64,000 nt of DNA from Sulfitobacter sp. SK012 (GCF_003352085.1 NZ_CP025804.1:2480001-2544000); one strand, 5' to 3'. Positions 9,046-17,625 are shown, counted from the first letter of the stretch. Notes: a model not told the origin generated them from the letters alone. Numbers and translations: made by a program.

Positions 9046-10122
9046 ATGACCAGAACCGTCGTCGAATCTAAAACAAAAACAGCCATTATCGGCTTTGATC
9101 AACCCTTCTGCGTCATCGGAGAACGGATCAATCCCACAGGCCGCAAGATCCTGGCCGAAGAACTGGAGCGCGGAGATTTCAGTCGCGTCGAAGCTGACGC
9201 GATTGCACAGGTGGCAGCCGGAGCTAATATTCTGGACGTCAATTCGGGGGCCGTGTTCTCTAACAAAATGGCCAAAGACCCGCGCTATGCCGACAATAAC
9301 TTTGTTGAGCCGATGTTGATGCCGGAAATGATCAGGATCGTGCAAGCGGCTGTTGATGTCCCAATCTGCATCGACAGTTCGGTGCCCGGTGCGTTGGAAA
9401 ACGGTCTGGAGGCGTGCGAAGGCCGTCCGCTTTTGAATTCGGTCACGGGTGAAGAAGATCGGCTGGAATTGGTGCTGCCACTGGTCAAGAAATACAACGT
9501 GCCGGTTGTTGCCATCTCGAATGACGATACCGGTATTTCTGAGGATCCAGATGTCCGCTTTGCCGTCGCCAAAAAGATTGTCGAGCGGGCTGCAGATTTT
9601 GGCATTCCCGCCCATGACATTGTTGTCGACCCGCTGGTGATGCCTATTGGAGCCATGGCCACCGCAGGACATCAGGTCTTTACCCTTGTGCGTCGCTTGC
9701 GTGAAGAACTGGGCGTGAACACCACTTGTGGGGCTTCCAACATCAGCTTTGGTTTGCCCAACCGGCATGGGATCAATAACGCCTTTTTGCCAATGGCGAT
9801 GGGCGCAGGCATGACGTCCGCAATTATGAACCCAGTCGCCATGCCCGTAAATCAGACCAAGATCGCTGAGAAAAAACTCGAGATTGCTGCTGCTGGGATC
9901 ATCCTGCCAGAAGACATTGATGACGAGACCTTCGTGACGCTCTTTGGCCTTGGGTCGACCAAGGTAAAGGCGGGCAAAGAGATGGAAGCAATCCGGGCGG
10001 CGAATTTCCTGTTCGACCGCGATCCTCATGGATCTGATTGGATCAAATTCAATAAAATTGCGCCCAAGGCCGGGCAAGAAGGTCGTGGCCGCGCCGGTCG
10101 TGTTGGCGGACGCCGCCGCTAA
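9046..10122 (+). CDS. Methyl-THF:corrinoid methyltransferase (pterin-binding)
   Basis: A 358-residue pterin-binding TIM-barrel protein of the MtrH/AcsE/MetH-core type. 'VIGERINPTGR', 'GANILDVNSGA', 'CIDSSVPGALE', 'VVDPLVMPIGA' and 'GASNISFGLPNR' are its barrel motifs in order. Such proteins move a methyl group between a corrinoid protein and tetrahydrofolate. Neither the corrinoid protein nor an MttB-like methyltransferase is in the window, so the methyl donor (for example a quaternary amine) remains inferred. The C-terminus is rich in Gly and Arg. A strong terminator follows 25 bp after the stop. Confidence 0.88.
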   Translation: MTRTVVESKTKTAIIGFDQPFCVIGERINPTGRKILAEELERGDFSRVEADAIAQVAAGANILDVNSGAVFSNKMAKDPRYADNNFVEPMLMPEMIRIVQAAVDVPICIDSSVPGALENGLEACEGRPLLNSVTGEEDRLELVLPLVKKYNVPVVAISNDDTGISEDPDVRFAVAKKIVERAADFGIPAHDIVVDPLVMPIGAMATAGHQVFTLVRRLREELGVNTTCGASNISFGLPNRHGINNAFLPMAMGAGMTSAIMNPVAMPVNQTKIAEKKLEIAAAGIILPEDIDDETFVTLFGLGSTKVKAGKEMEAIRAANFLFDRDPHGSDWIKFNKIAPKAGQEGRGRAGRVGGRRR

Positions 10123-10147
10123 AATCACATGACATAGCGATATTGGA

Positions 10148-10178
10148 GGGCTCTGGGTTGATAACCCGGGGCCCTTTT
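10148..10178 (+). terminator. Intrinsic terminator of the one-carbon operon
   Basis: A 12-bp stem (10148-10159 with 10163-10174, including two G-T wobbles) with a 3-nt loop, followed by TTTT at 10175-10178. It closes the operon that starts at 7766. Confidence 0.88.
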
Positions 10179-10404
10179 CGTTTGGCACTGCGGGGCCGAG
10201 GGCACTTTCACAAACTGAGGCAAGGTAACGCGGTATTAACGCAACGTGCTCTAAACATGGACCAATCGATATTCAGTTGAGACGGAGCCAGTGATGACCA
10301 TCTTTATTTCCTCGTGCGCAATAGAATCCTGTGCCTGAACCCCTTTTCAATTCCGACATTGCCCCTTGCCCTCTCTTTTGTCGATTTTCAGTAAAGGAGG
10401 AATC

Positions 10405-10770
10405 ATGAGCCTTAACATCCTCGCGGTTGATGACAGCCGAACCATGCGCGACATGATCCGCCTCGCCCTTCAAAATGCCGGGTTTACGGTGCACACCGCC
10501 GATGATGGACTTCATGGCATTCAGGTTCTCGAGGGTATTACACCCGACGCCATCATCACAGATATCAACATGCCGCGCATGGACGGATTTGGATTTATCG
10601 ACGTTGTTCGCGGTCAGGAAAACTACCGCAAGACTCCAATATTGGTTTTGACTACCGAAGCCGGAACAGAGTTGAAGACACGCGCCCGCCAAGCAGGTGC
10701 CACAGGGTGGATCGTCAAACCATTTGATCCAGCAAAACTGGTCAAAGCCCTGCAAATGGTCGCGGGTTAG
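10405..10770 (+). CDS. cheY: Chemotaxis response regulator CheY
   Basis: A 121-residue single-domain receiver. The acidic pair D9/D10, phosphorylation site D53 ('ITDINMPRMDG'), T83/T84 and K105 ('IVKPFD') are all present, so phosphotransfer from CheA should work. It would bind the flagellar switch or act as a phosphate sink. AAGGAGG four bases before the ATG is the best ribosome site of the cluster. It is first in a cheY-cheA-cheW-cheR operon. No flagellar genes or chemoreceptors are in the window. Confidence 0.95.
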   Translation: MSLNILAVDDSRTMRDMIRLALQNAGFTVHTADDGLHGIQVLEGITPDAIITDINMPRMDGFGFIDVVRGQENYRKTPILVLTTEAGTELKTRARQAGATGWIVKPFDPAKLVKALQMVAG

Positions 10771-10778
10771 AAATACAG

Positions 10779-12602
10779 ATGAGCCCCAGTACGGATCCCA
10801 TGGCGGTCATAATGGTCTCGTTCTTCCTAGAGTGCGAAGAGCTTCTTGAGGCGTTGCAGGACGCACTTGATAGCGTCGAGAGCGGGACCCACACCGACGA
10901 AACAATTCACGTCATGTTTCGGGCTGTTCATTCGATCAAAGGCGGCGCTGGCGCATTCGGTCTGGACGGTTTGGTACGGTTTTCTCATGTGTTTGAAACG
11001 GCCCTTGATGTTTTGCGTAGTGGTGACGGAAAATTGGACATTAAGACCGCAAAAGTATTTCTGCATGCCGCCGATCATCTCACTGATTTGGTACAAAGCA
11101 GTCGTGATAATTCCGACCTTCCCGTTGCGGCAGAAACGCTTGTTGCTGATCTTGCGGCTCTAGGCTCAGCAGCGACCATCGAAAATGAAGGGATCGAAGA
11201 CCCTTCCAAAGGCCTTACTTTGGCTACGGACACTGAAGACCGTTTGTGTGACTTCAATGTTCAAGACGATGACATTGCGTTTTTCGCGTCATTCGACCTG
11301 GATCAAAACGACGGAATTGAAGATTCCCTGCTAGAGGACCCTTCCGCCAAAATAGAGGCTATTGTCCCACCACAACCGCATCCATCTCAACCCGACCAAC
11401 ACGATGATACCACGAGTCCCAAAACGGTAATCCGCGTTGACCTCGATCGAATTGAGCGCCTGATCAATCTCGTTGGTGAACTGGTCATCAATCAAGCCAT
11501 GCTGACTGAAAGCCTAGAACGCATTGGACTTTCTGCGCATTCCGATTTGATGAACGGTCTAGACGAATTCCAGCGCCTCACCCGCGACATCCAGGACAGC
11601 GTGATGATGATCCGCGCCCAACCGGTCAAACCTTTGTTCCGACGCATGGCGCGGATCGTGCGCGAGACTTCAAATGCACTCGGTAAGGACGTCGATTTCG
11701 TCACTAACGGAGAAGCGACTGAGATCGACAAGACCATGATTGAGCGGCTCGCCGACCCGCTGACCCATATGATTCGAAATGCCGTAGATCATGGTTTGGA
11801 AACGGCTGCGCAACGTTTGGCGCAAGGCAAAATACGTCTGAGTGCTGCTCACCGATCCGGTCGGGTCGTCATCGAAGTCTCCGATGATGGTGCAGGTTTC
11901 GACCGTGATAAAATTCGCGAGGTGGCTATCAAGAAAGGGTTGTTGACGCCGGAAATACTCTTGACTGATGCTGAGATTGACAACCTGTTGTTCCTACCAG
12001 GTTTTTCCACCTCCAACACGGTCAGCGATGTGTCAGGTCGTGGGGTCGGTATGGACGTTGTGCGCGCGGCGATCCAAGAACTTGGCGGGCGTGTTGCAAC
12101 GACATCAGAGATTGGCAAGGGCACAACTTTCTCGATCTCCCTGCCTCTCACGCTTGCAGTTATGGATGGCATGATCATCAAAGTTGCGGATGAAACACTT
12201 GTTTTACCGGTAAATTCAGTGGTCGAAACCTTGTCCCTTTCGGCCAGTTCCGTAGAAAAGATAGGCTCCGGAGTTGAAATTCTCCGGACGCGTGGGGGCT
12301 GCGTTCCACTCTTCGATTTAGGTGCCGAACTTGGGTATCGTGGCAAGACGACCGACTACGAGGATGCGATCGTATTGCTCATCAATCATGACACCGGCGC
12401 GCGTTCAGCGCTACTTATTGACGATATTCTTGATCAACGGCAAGTGGTTATTAAGGGGCTCGACGATAGCTTTCTTCGTGCCCCTGGGATCGCTGCGGCA
12501 ACCATCCTTGGTGATGGGCAAATCGCGTTGATCCTTGACCCAGCCGACGTCGTTACAAACGCAATGGGGACCCCAATGGTGCCATTGGCAGTAGGACAAT
12601 AA
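10779..12602 (+). CDS. cheA: Chemotaxis histidine kinase CheA
   Basis: A 607-residue CheA. The HPt domain has phosphorylated H51 ('FRAVHSIKGG'). An acidic, low-complexity linker fills about 130-215. The dimerisation domain begins near 217 ('RVDLDRIERLINLVGELV'). The ATPase core has 'MIRNAVDHGLE' (N box), 'VSDDGAGFD' (G1) and 'SGRGVGMDVV' (G2), and a CheW-like domain fills about 470-600. No folded P2 CheY-binding domain is apparent between HPt and dimerisation domains. The start is 8 bp after cheY with a weak ribosome site, so coupling is likely. A second ATG at 10800 is possible. Confidence 0.95.
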   Translation: MSPSTDPMAVIMVSFFLECEELLEALQDALDSVESGTHTDETIHVMFRAVHSIKGGAGAFGLDGLVRFSHVFETALDVLRSGDGKLDIKTAKVFLHAADHLTDLVQSSRDNSDLPVAAETLVADLAALGSAATIENEGIEDPSKGLTLATDTEDRLCDFNVQDDDIAFFASFDLDQNDGIEDSLLEDPSAKIEAIVPPQPHPSQPDQHDDTTSPKTVIRVDLDRIERLINLVGELVINQAMLTESLERIGLSAHSDLMNGLDEFQRLTRDIQDSVMMIRAQPVKPLFRRMARIVRETSNALGKDVDFVTNGEATEIDKTMIERLADPLTHMIRNAVDHGLETAAQRLAQGKIRLSAAHRSGRVVIEVSDDGAGFDRDKIREVAIKKGLLTPEILLTDAEIDNLLFLPGFSTSNTVSDVSGRGVGMDVVRAAIQELGGRVATTSEIGKGTTFSISLPLTLAVMDGMIIKVADETLVLPVNSVVETLSLSASSVEKIGSGVEILRTRGGCVPLFDLGAELGYRGKTTDYEDAIVLLINHDTGARSALLIDDILDQRQVVIKGLDDSFLRAPGIAAATILGDGQIALILDPADVVTNAMGTPMVPLAVGQ

Positions 12603-12605
12603 GTC

Positions 12606-13064
12606 ATGGATGATCAGGCAGAGTTTCAGGCCATTGAATTGCTCACTTTCAAGCTTGCAGACCAGGAATATGCCCTGGACATCATGTCAGTCCGCGAGAT
12701 CAGAGGGTGGGCGCGCACTACGCCGATGCCACATGCACCCCGCTGCATGAAGGGCGTGATGAACCTGCGTGGAACTGTATTGCCGGTCATGGATCTTTCA
12801 GAGCGGCTGGGCTTGGATACCCATACCCAAAATAGTCGCAACGTAATTATTGTCGTAAAACAAGCCGGTGCGATGATTGGGTTACTCGTTGATGCGGTCT
12901 CAGACATCATCTCTGTCGAGGCAAATGCCCTACAACTACCGCCAGATATGACTGGTAACGCAATATTGGGGGTTGTTTCCGCTCTATGCTTGATTGACGA
13001 AAGGCTGATCCGGGTTCTTGATCTTGCCGAGATCACAATACTAAACAATGTCGCAGCGGCGTAA
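12606..13064 (+). CDS. cheW: Chemotaxis adaptor CheW
   Basis: A 152-residue CheW that bridges chemoreceptors and CheA. The first strand 'LLTFKLADQEYALDI' is followed by 'MKGVMNLRGTVLPVMDL', the conserved receptor/kinase contact region, and 'IGLLVDAVSDI'. Its length is normal. It begins three bases after the cheA stop and ends five bases before cheR, so it is part of the same transcript. Confidence 0.95.
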   Translation: MDDQAEFQAIELLTFKLADQEYALDIMSVREIRGWARTTPMPHAPRCMKGVMNLRGTVLPVMDLSERLGLDTHTQNSRNVIIVVKQAGAMIGLLVDAVSDIISVEANALQLPPDMTGNAILGVVSALCLIDERLIRVLDLAEITILNNVAAA

Positions 13065-13069
13065 TACCA

Positions 13070-13912
13070 ATGCAGGATGAAACTAACATTTTAGATGAGC
13101 AGAGCTTTGAGTTCATTGTCGCGCTAGCCTATCGAGAAAGCGGACTTACTTTGGCTCCGGAAAAGAAGAGGATGGTTCAGTCCCGTTTGCAACACCGATT
13201 GCAGGCTCTAAGTCTACCCGACTTTGGAAGCTACAGTGCTTTATTGCAATCTGACCGAGGTGTCAGTGAGCGGCGAAAATTCATCTCAGCGCTAACCACC
13301 AACGTATCTCATTTTTTTCGAGAGCCGCACCACTTCGATCTCTTGAGTGGGGAGATTATTTCGCTCTACCTCCCAATTTTGCGAGCAGGTGGGCGAATGC
13401 GTATCTGGTCCGCTGGATGTGCCAATGGTCAAGAGGCGCTTTCAATAGCCATGTCGATGTTGAACCGAGCACCGGAGCTATCGGAGCTCGACGTCCGCAT
13501 CCTTGCAACCGACATCGATCCTGAAGTAATCGCCTTCGCTCAAAATGGTTTTTACCCCGAACGCATGCTAAATGGCGTGCCAAAACCCATGTTAGATCGG
13601 TATTTTACGCCCATCTCAGACGATTCCGCCCTAGGTTTTTCAGCATCCTCCTGGCTGAAAAGTATGATCTCTTACAAAGAACTGAATCTTCTGGGATCTT
13701 GGCCCATGCGCGGCAGTTTTGATGTCATTTTTTGCCGAAACGTTGTGATTTACTTTGATGGGCCGACCCAGTTACGTCTTTGGCACCGATTTCATAACCT
13801 TCTCTCGCCCGACGGGATTCTACTTATCGGTCATTCCGAACGCATTGCAGGGCCGGAAGAGTTTGGTTTCCGAGCAAAATCTGCGACTTGCTACGAGCGA
13901 AGCCAGAAGTAA
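13070..13912 (+). CDS. cheR: Chemoreceptor glutamate methyltransferase CheR
   Basis: A 280-residue SAM-dependent methyltransferase that methylates receptor glutamates for adaptation. An N-terminal alpha-helical domain is followed by 'TTNVSHFFREPHHF', the SAM loop 'RIWSAGCANGQEALSIAMSM' and 'FDVIFCRNVVIYF'. The loop reads ANGQEALS where most CheRs have a STGEEPYS-like run, but the Glu is kept. It is last of the tight cheYAWR cluster. Its partner methylesterase cheB lies 1 kb away on the opposite strand. Confidence 0.93.
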   Translation: MQDETNILDEQSFEFIVALAYRESGLTLAPEKKRMVQSRLQHRLQALSLPDFGSYSALLQSDRGVSERRKFISALTTNVSHFFREPHHFDLLSGEIISLYLPILRAGGRMRIWSAGCANGQEALSIAMSMLNRAPELSELDVRILATDIDPEVIAFAQNGFYPERMLNGVPKPMLDRYFTPISDDSALGFSASSWLKSMISYKELNLLGSWPMRGSFDVIFCRNVVIYFDGPTQLRLWHRFHNLLSPDGILLIGHSERIAGPEEFGFRAKSATCYERSQK

Positions 13913-13990
13913 AATGTACACAAGATTCGGTGGATTTCAGCGTTTGCCCTTAATAGGGAGGTCAATTTAGCGAAATCAATTTTTAGTTTT

Positions 13991-14230
13991 TTGGCCATTC
14001 GCGAACAAAACTTAGCACGATCACCTGTGTCTTGGATCGATTTTGTTTCCAGACGTTTCAAAGGCATACAAATTACCTACGATGAACCTAATTCCGCGGT
14101 TACCCCCAATCACTCCACAATTATGACTTTGACACATCGGTTGTGGACAGCAGAAATGGGGCGAATATCTACGGAAAAGCTCCTGACCGCTCGGAGAAAA
14201 TTATGGCTGGATATCCCGAAGGTAGGTTAA
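13991..14230 (+). CDS. Unrecognised ORF after cheR, start unclear
   Basis: An open frame from a TTG at 13991 gives 79 residues ('ARSPVSWIDFVSRRFKG'). The frame stays open back to the cheR stop. GGGAGG at 13956-13961 is followed about five bases later by an in-frame TTA rather than a start codon. It could be a gene whose start codon was mutated, or a chance frame in an AT-rich stretch. No domain is recognised. It ends one base before the start of the next ORF. Confidence 0.25.
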   Translation: MAIREQNLARSPVSWIDFVSRRFKGIQITYDEPNSAVTPNHSTIMTLTHRLWTAEMGRISTEKLLTARRKLWLDIPKVG

Positions 14231-14231
14231 A

Positions 14232-14678
14232 ATGACAAAAAGTAGCAAACGGTGTGACCTTAGAGTTCCTCTTAAGAAATCGCTTGAATGCGATCGCGAA
14301 AAGATTCCAATAAAACAGGTACCAATAACGGATGGTGAAAGGCATCAGCAACGCTGCCAAATATTGGAGCGGTTGTCTACACATCTCAATTTTCTCGCAG
14401 GTCGGATATTTGAAGTTGAACACGCCATTGGAAATCAATCCTTCCTTGCGGAAGCTGTCAGTAGTCAAATTTGCGAAGTCCAAACTCTGGATTTTCTAAG
14501 GCAATCGTTAGAGGATATGTCAATAGCTGCGCATTTATTGTCGCAAGAGAGGCAAATTGAGAATGACTTCAAAACCCTGCTTTTTCAACAACTCAAACTT
14601 GACAGCTCCCACGCAGCTTTGTCTGGTGAAGAGTATCCATCTATAGGCAAACAAAACGGAGATCTTGATCTCTTTTGA
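14232..14678 (+). CDS. Hypothetical protein between cheR and cheB
   Basis: A 148-residue protein without a domain I recognise. It is predicted to be mostly alpha-helical, with a basic front ('SSKRCDLRVPLKKSLE') and a long helical middle ('LRQSLEDMSIAAHLLSQE'). AAGGTAGG lies about seven bases before the ATG. The region is more AT-rich than the che genes on either side. Its position at the end of the cheYAWR cluster suggests, but does not prove, a chemotaxis accessory role. It is not CheD or CheZ by any motif I can see. Confidence 0.5.
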   Translation: MTKSSKRCDLRVPLKKSLECDREKIPIKQVPITDGERHQQRCQILERLSTHLNFLAGRIFEVEHAIGNQSFLAEAVSSQICEVQTLDFLRQSLEDMSIAAHLLSQERQIENDFKTLLFQQLKLDSSHAALSGEEYPSIGKQNGDLDLF

Positions 14679-14902
14679 GAAGCCAATTTGAAGGCCTGGG
14701 AGCGAGTATAACCATAGCTTTGTTGCTTAGAAAGTTCAGTTGGTGGCTTTTCGATCGAAATGCTGCGTCCCACTGGAAAAAATGTGCTTGTCTTGGCAAC
14801 CGCCTAACGACCGGCCCAGCCGACTATCACTTTATGCTCTGTTTGAGGAGCTGGAGGTAGAAAACTCACCCAAACCGTATTTAGTTCAGGCTAAATCATC
14901 CT

Positions 14903-15973
14903 TTAGAGCTTCAATCGCGCCCGCGCATGTGTCCGCGCGGCAATATTGATTGCTCCGGGAATATCGCGCAGCGTCAGCATTTGTTCAACTGCACCTAGTT
15001 CCTTAGCAACACGTGGCATCCCATATATTACACAACTTTCCTTATCTTGTGCGAGTGTTCTGGCCCCTGAGCAGCGTAGTGAATGCAGTCCTTCCGCACC
15101 GTCACGCCCCAAGCCTGTCAACAGCGCCGCAATGACATCATGACCATGGCTCACAGCGGACGAAAAGAGCGCGTCAACAGACGGACAATGTGGTGTCTTT
15201 TTTGCGTTAGGTTGCAGCACCGTCTGCCAATTTCCGCACCAACGCGTAATTTCAGTATGCCAACCCTTCTCGGGGGCGATCACAATGTCTCCGCATTCCA
15301 ATAGCATTCTGTCTTCTGCAAACCTAACACGCTGCTTCAAGAGTCCCGAAAGCCTGCGAGAAAAACTAGCCAAGAAATTTTGCGGCATGTGTTGGACGAT
15401 GACAACCGGTGGCCCGTTCGGGTCAAGTGCTGTCAACACTGTTTCAAGGGCTGCGACACCACCGGTCGAAGCCCCAATCAAGATTATAGGCGCAGTCTGG
15501 CCTTCCAAATTCAACGGCATCGTTGTTTTTTGGCGGTACCTTTGGTGCGCGTGTTGTTGAACGTTGCTACACGCGGCGGAACGTACCCGTCGCTGAATGT
15601 CATCACATGTTCTCGGGTCTGCAATTTTGGTAGGCTTGAGCAGGCAATCAACCGCCCCTAATGCTAGGGCCGTAACTGCGGTTTCAGACCCCTGGGCCGT
15701 AGCACCAGACACCATAACAACCGGCATCGGCCGCAAACGCATCAGCAACTCAAGAAACTCCAAACCATCCATTCCCGGCATTTCAACATCCAAGGTTATG
15801 ACATCTGGTGATTGAGTGCGGATCATTTGGCGCGCTTCTAAGGCATCCGCTGCTTCGCCGATGACCTCAAGCCTTGGATCCTGATCAAGAACCGACCGTA
15901 GCCAAAGCCGCATCGTTTTTGAATCGTCCACGATGACTACAGTTTTTCGCGCACTCTGAAGTGTTGCACTCAT
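14903..15973 (-). CDS. cheB: Chemotaxis methylesterase/deamidase CheB
   Basis: A 356-residue CheB: a receiver domain (D16/D17, phosphosite D62 in 'TLDVEMPGMDG', K in 'CLLKPTK') joined to a methylesterase domain with the triad S169 ('IGASTGG'), H195 ('VQHMPQNF') and D291 ('LTGLGRDGA'). It removes methyl groups from receptors and is switched on by CheA. It runs convergent to the cheYAWR operon. An imperfect palindrome (GTTAT at 16000-16004, ATAAC at 16011-16015) lies upstream of its start and may be a control site. Confidence 0.94.
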   Translation of the reverse strand: MSATLQSARKTVVIVDDSKTMRLWLRSVLDQDPRLEVIGEAADALEARQMIRTQSPDVITLDVEMPGMDGLEFLELLMRLRPMPVVMVSGATAQGSETAVTALALGAVDCLLKPTKIADPRTCDDIQRRVRSAACSNVQQHAHQRYRQKTTMPLNLEGQTAPIILIGASTGGVAALETVLTALDPNGPPVVIVQHMPQNFLASFSRRLSGLLKQRVRFAEDRMLLECGDIVIAPEKGWHTEITRWCGNWQTVLQPNAKKTPHCPSVDALFSSAVSHGHDVIAALLTGLGRDGAEGLHSLRCSGARTLAQDKESCVIYGMPRVAKELGAVEQMLTLRDIPGAINIAARTHARARLKL

Positions 15974-16161
15974 TTGCAGACCGCAAAATTACATTCGTTG
16001 TTATCTGAGAATAACCGCATAAATTCCACTTAATCATCTCCTCTCTTGGTGTCGCCCAAAACTCCTAAAGACCGTGTTAACAATCACACTTTTGGTCGGT
16101 GCAATTGTTCAAAAAAAACGAAGGACTCTCGATGCCTTGCCCCCTGCCAGTAAGAAGGAGG

Positions 16162-16173
16162 GGTAATCCCCCC
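16162..16173 (+). repeat. Left terminal inverted repeat of the IS
   Basis: GGTAATCCCCCC, an exact inverted match to 17357-17368. The target repeat GAGG lies immediately outside. Confidence 0.9.
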
Positions 16174-16233
16174 GAAAAATGGTTGTATTGAAAGCTAGAA
16201 TTTTTGCGGCAAGATCAGCCAAGGAGATTCACG

Positions 16234-16497
16234 ATGAAGAAATCACGTTATTCAGAGGCCCAGATTGTTGCAGTTTTGAAAGAAGCTGAGAATGGTGTGC
16301 CTGTATCTGAATTGTGTCGCACCCATGGAATGAGCAGCGCTGCGTTTTACCAGTAGCGTTCAAAATATGGGGGAATGGATGCATCGCTCATTTCTGAGAT
16401 GAAGCAATTGCAGGCCGAGAATGCGCGTCTGAAACGGATGTATGCAGATATCGCGATGCAAAATGAATTGGTGAAGGAGGCCCTTGCAAAAAAGTAA
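16234..16497 (+). pseudogene. IS3 OrfA with internal amber stop
   Basis: The frame encodes an 87-residue OrfA: a helix-turn-helix ('SEAQIVAVLKEAE', 'SELCRTHGMS') and then a leucine-zipper part ('MKQLQAENARLKRMYADIA'). Codon 41 at 16354-16356 is TAG where relatives have Trp (FYQ-W-RSKYGGM), which a single G-to-A change would explain. The end carries the slippery run GCA AAA AAG (A AAA AAG), which in intact IS3 elements allows a -1 shift into OrfB. Confidence 0.9.
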
Positions 16498-16520
16498 CGA
16501 GGCCGTCTTTCCGACGAGAG

Positions 16521-17330
16521 ATGGCCCAACATGCAGTCAATGTACGCGGCGTTAGCGTTGCTTTGGCGTGCCGTGCATTCGCGATCAGCCAGCGGTGCTT
16601 TCGGTATGTGCCGCTGTTGGCTGACGAGAATGAAGAAATCGAGGGTTGGCTAATCGCGTTGACCAAGGCCCGCAAGAACTGGGGATTTGGATTGTGCTAC
16701 CTGTATTTGCGCAACATTAAGGGCTTCAAATGGAACGACAAACGGGTTCGTTGGATTTATTGTGAACTGGAGCTGAACCTGCGCATTAAGCCCCGAAAAC
16801 GCTTAAAACGCGAGCGCCCTGAGCCGTTGTCAGTGCTGGATCGACCAAACCAAGTGTGGTCTATGAATTTTATGTCTGATCAGCTGTGGAACGGGAAAAC
16901 GTTCCGCACGCTGAATATCATCGATGACTTTAACCACGAAGGCTTGGCCATAGATGTGGACTTCTCACTGCCAGCGGCGCGGGTCGTGCGCAGCCTGAAC
17001 CAGATTATCGCCTGGCGTGGAAAGCCTGCGATGATGCGCGTGGATAACGGCCCAGAATATCTAAGCGGCAAGCTTATCGACTGGGCCAGCAAGCACCACA
17101 TAACGCTCAGCTACATCCAACCGGGGAAGCCGCAACAGAACGCATATATCGAGCGATACAATCGAACTGTGCGCAACGAATGGCTTGGAACCCACATCTT
17201 TCACAACATTCAGGAGGTGCAAGATCACGCCACGAAATGGCTATGGACTTATAACAACGACAGACCCAACATGGGCATCGGCGGCATCACACCCGCTATG
17301 AAACTGAACCAGTACCAAATGGTCGCTTAA
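16521..17330 (+). pseudogene. IS3 OrfB transposase with lost catalytic Asp
   Basis: A full-length 269-codon integrase-fold frame, -1 relative to orfA. The DDE triad should read D116, D175 ('VDNGPEY') and E211 ('NAYIERYN'), with the classic 35-residue spacing between the last two. Codon 116 at 16866-16868 is AAT, so the normal 'WSMDFM' has become 'WSMNFM'. Asn at this place cannot coordinate the catalytic metal as Asp does, so the enzyme should be dead even if made. It is otherwise uninterrupted. Confidence 0.85.
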
Positions 17331-17356
17331 TTCTAGTTTCAAACGACCCCATAAAT

Positions 17357-17368
17357 GGGGGGATTACC
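17357..17368 (-). repeat. Right terminal inverted repeat of the IS
   Basis: GGGGGGATTACC, an exact inverted match to 16162-16173. GAGG follows at 17369-17372. Confidence 0.9.
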
Positions 17369-17376
17369 GAGGCTTT

Positions 17377-17583
17377 GTGCACATCACACTTTCGGAACTT
17401 GCTTGGATGTCGGAGTTGAAAATTGGGACGCTTTACCAACGTTTCCCCATCCTATTGAGGCATCTGCCTTCCAATCGCGACAGACGTAAAAAATCGTGGC
17501 TCTCCAAAACGATAGAGTTTTCGATGCCGGAAATGGACGACCAAACAATGAAACCTTCTCTTTGCGAGTACCTATCTTACTAG
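17377..17583 (+). CDS. Short ORF directly after the IS
   Basis: A GTG-started frame of 68 codons with no known domain. Its interest is positional. Before the insertion the sequence read AAGGAGG-CTTT-GTG, and the target duplication left GAGG in front of the GTG. This could be a real small gene whose upstream region was cut off by the IS. The composition is ordinary and I recognise no relative, so a chance frame remains possible. Confidence 0.3.
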   Translation: MHITLSELAWMSELKIGTLYQRFPILLRHLPSNRDRRKKSWLSKTIEFSMPEMDDQTMKPSLCEYLSY

Positions 17584-17625
17584 GTCCCGCTTCCCTTCAT
17601 GAGATTCAAATGCCAAAACACTCCT

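Larger units (their letters stand above)
16162..17368 (+). mobile_element. IS3-family (IS407-group-like) insertion sequence, inactivated
   Basis: A 1207-bp element bounded by perfect 12-bp inverted repeats GGTAATCCCCCC (16162-16173 and, inverted, 17357-17368) and flanked by 4-bp direct repeats GAGG (16158-16161, 17369-17372). The orfA/orfB layout with a -1 frameshift site is typical of IS3. The 4-bp target duplication and the coiled-coil part of OrfA fit the IS407 group. OrfA has an amber codon and OrfB has lost its first catalytic Asp, so this copy cannot move on its own. Confidence 0.93.

Noticed and set aside
8488..10188. A 566-codon minus-strand open frame
   Set aside because: It lies wholly opposite the MetF-like and methyltransferase genes, which have clear families and ribosome sites; its translation resembles no protein family I know.
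14675..14949. Short plus-strand frames between the unknown che-region gene and cheB
   Set aside because: They overlap each other and the end of cheB, lack ribosome sites and show no recognisable similarity.
16132..17489. A short frame that would be rebuilt across the IS site ('MPCPLPVRRR...')
   Set aside because: It has no ribosome site or similarity; the Shine-Dalgarno at the junction fits the GTG at 17377 better.
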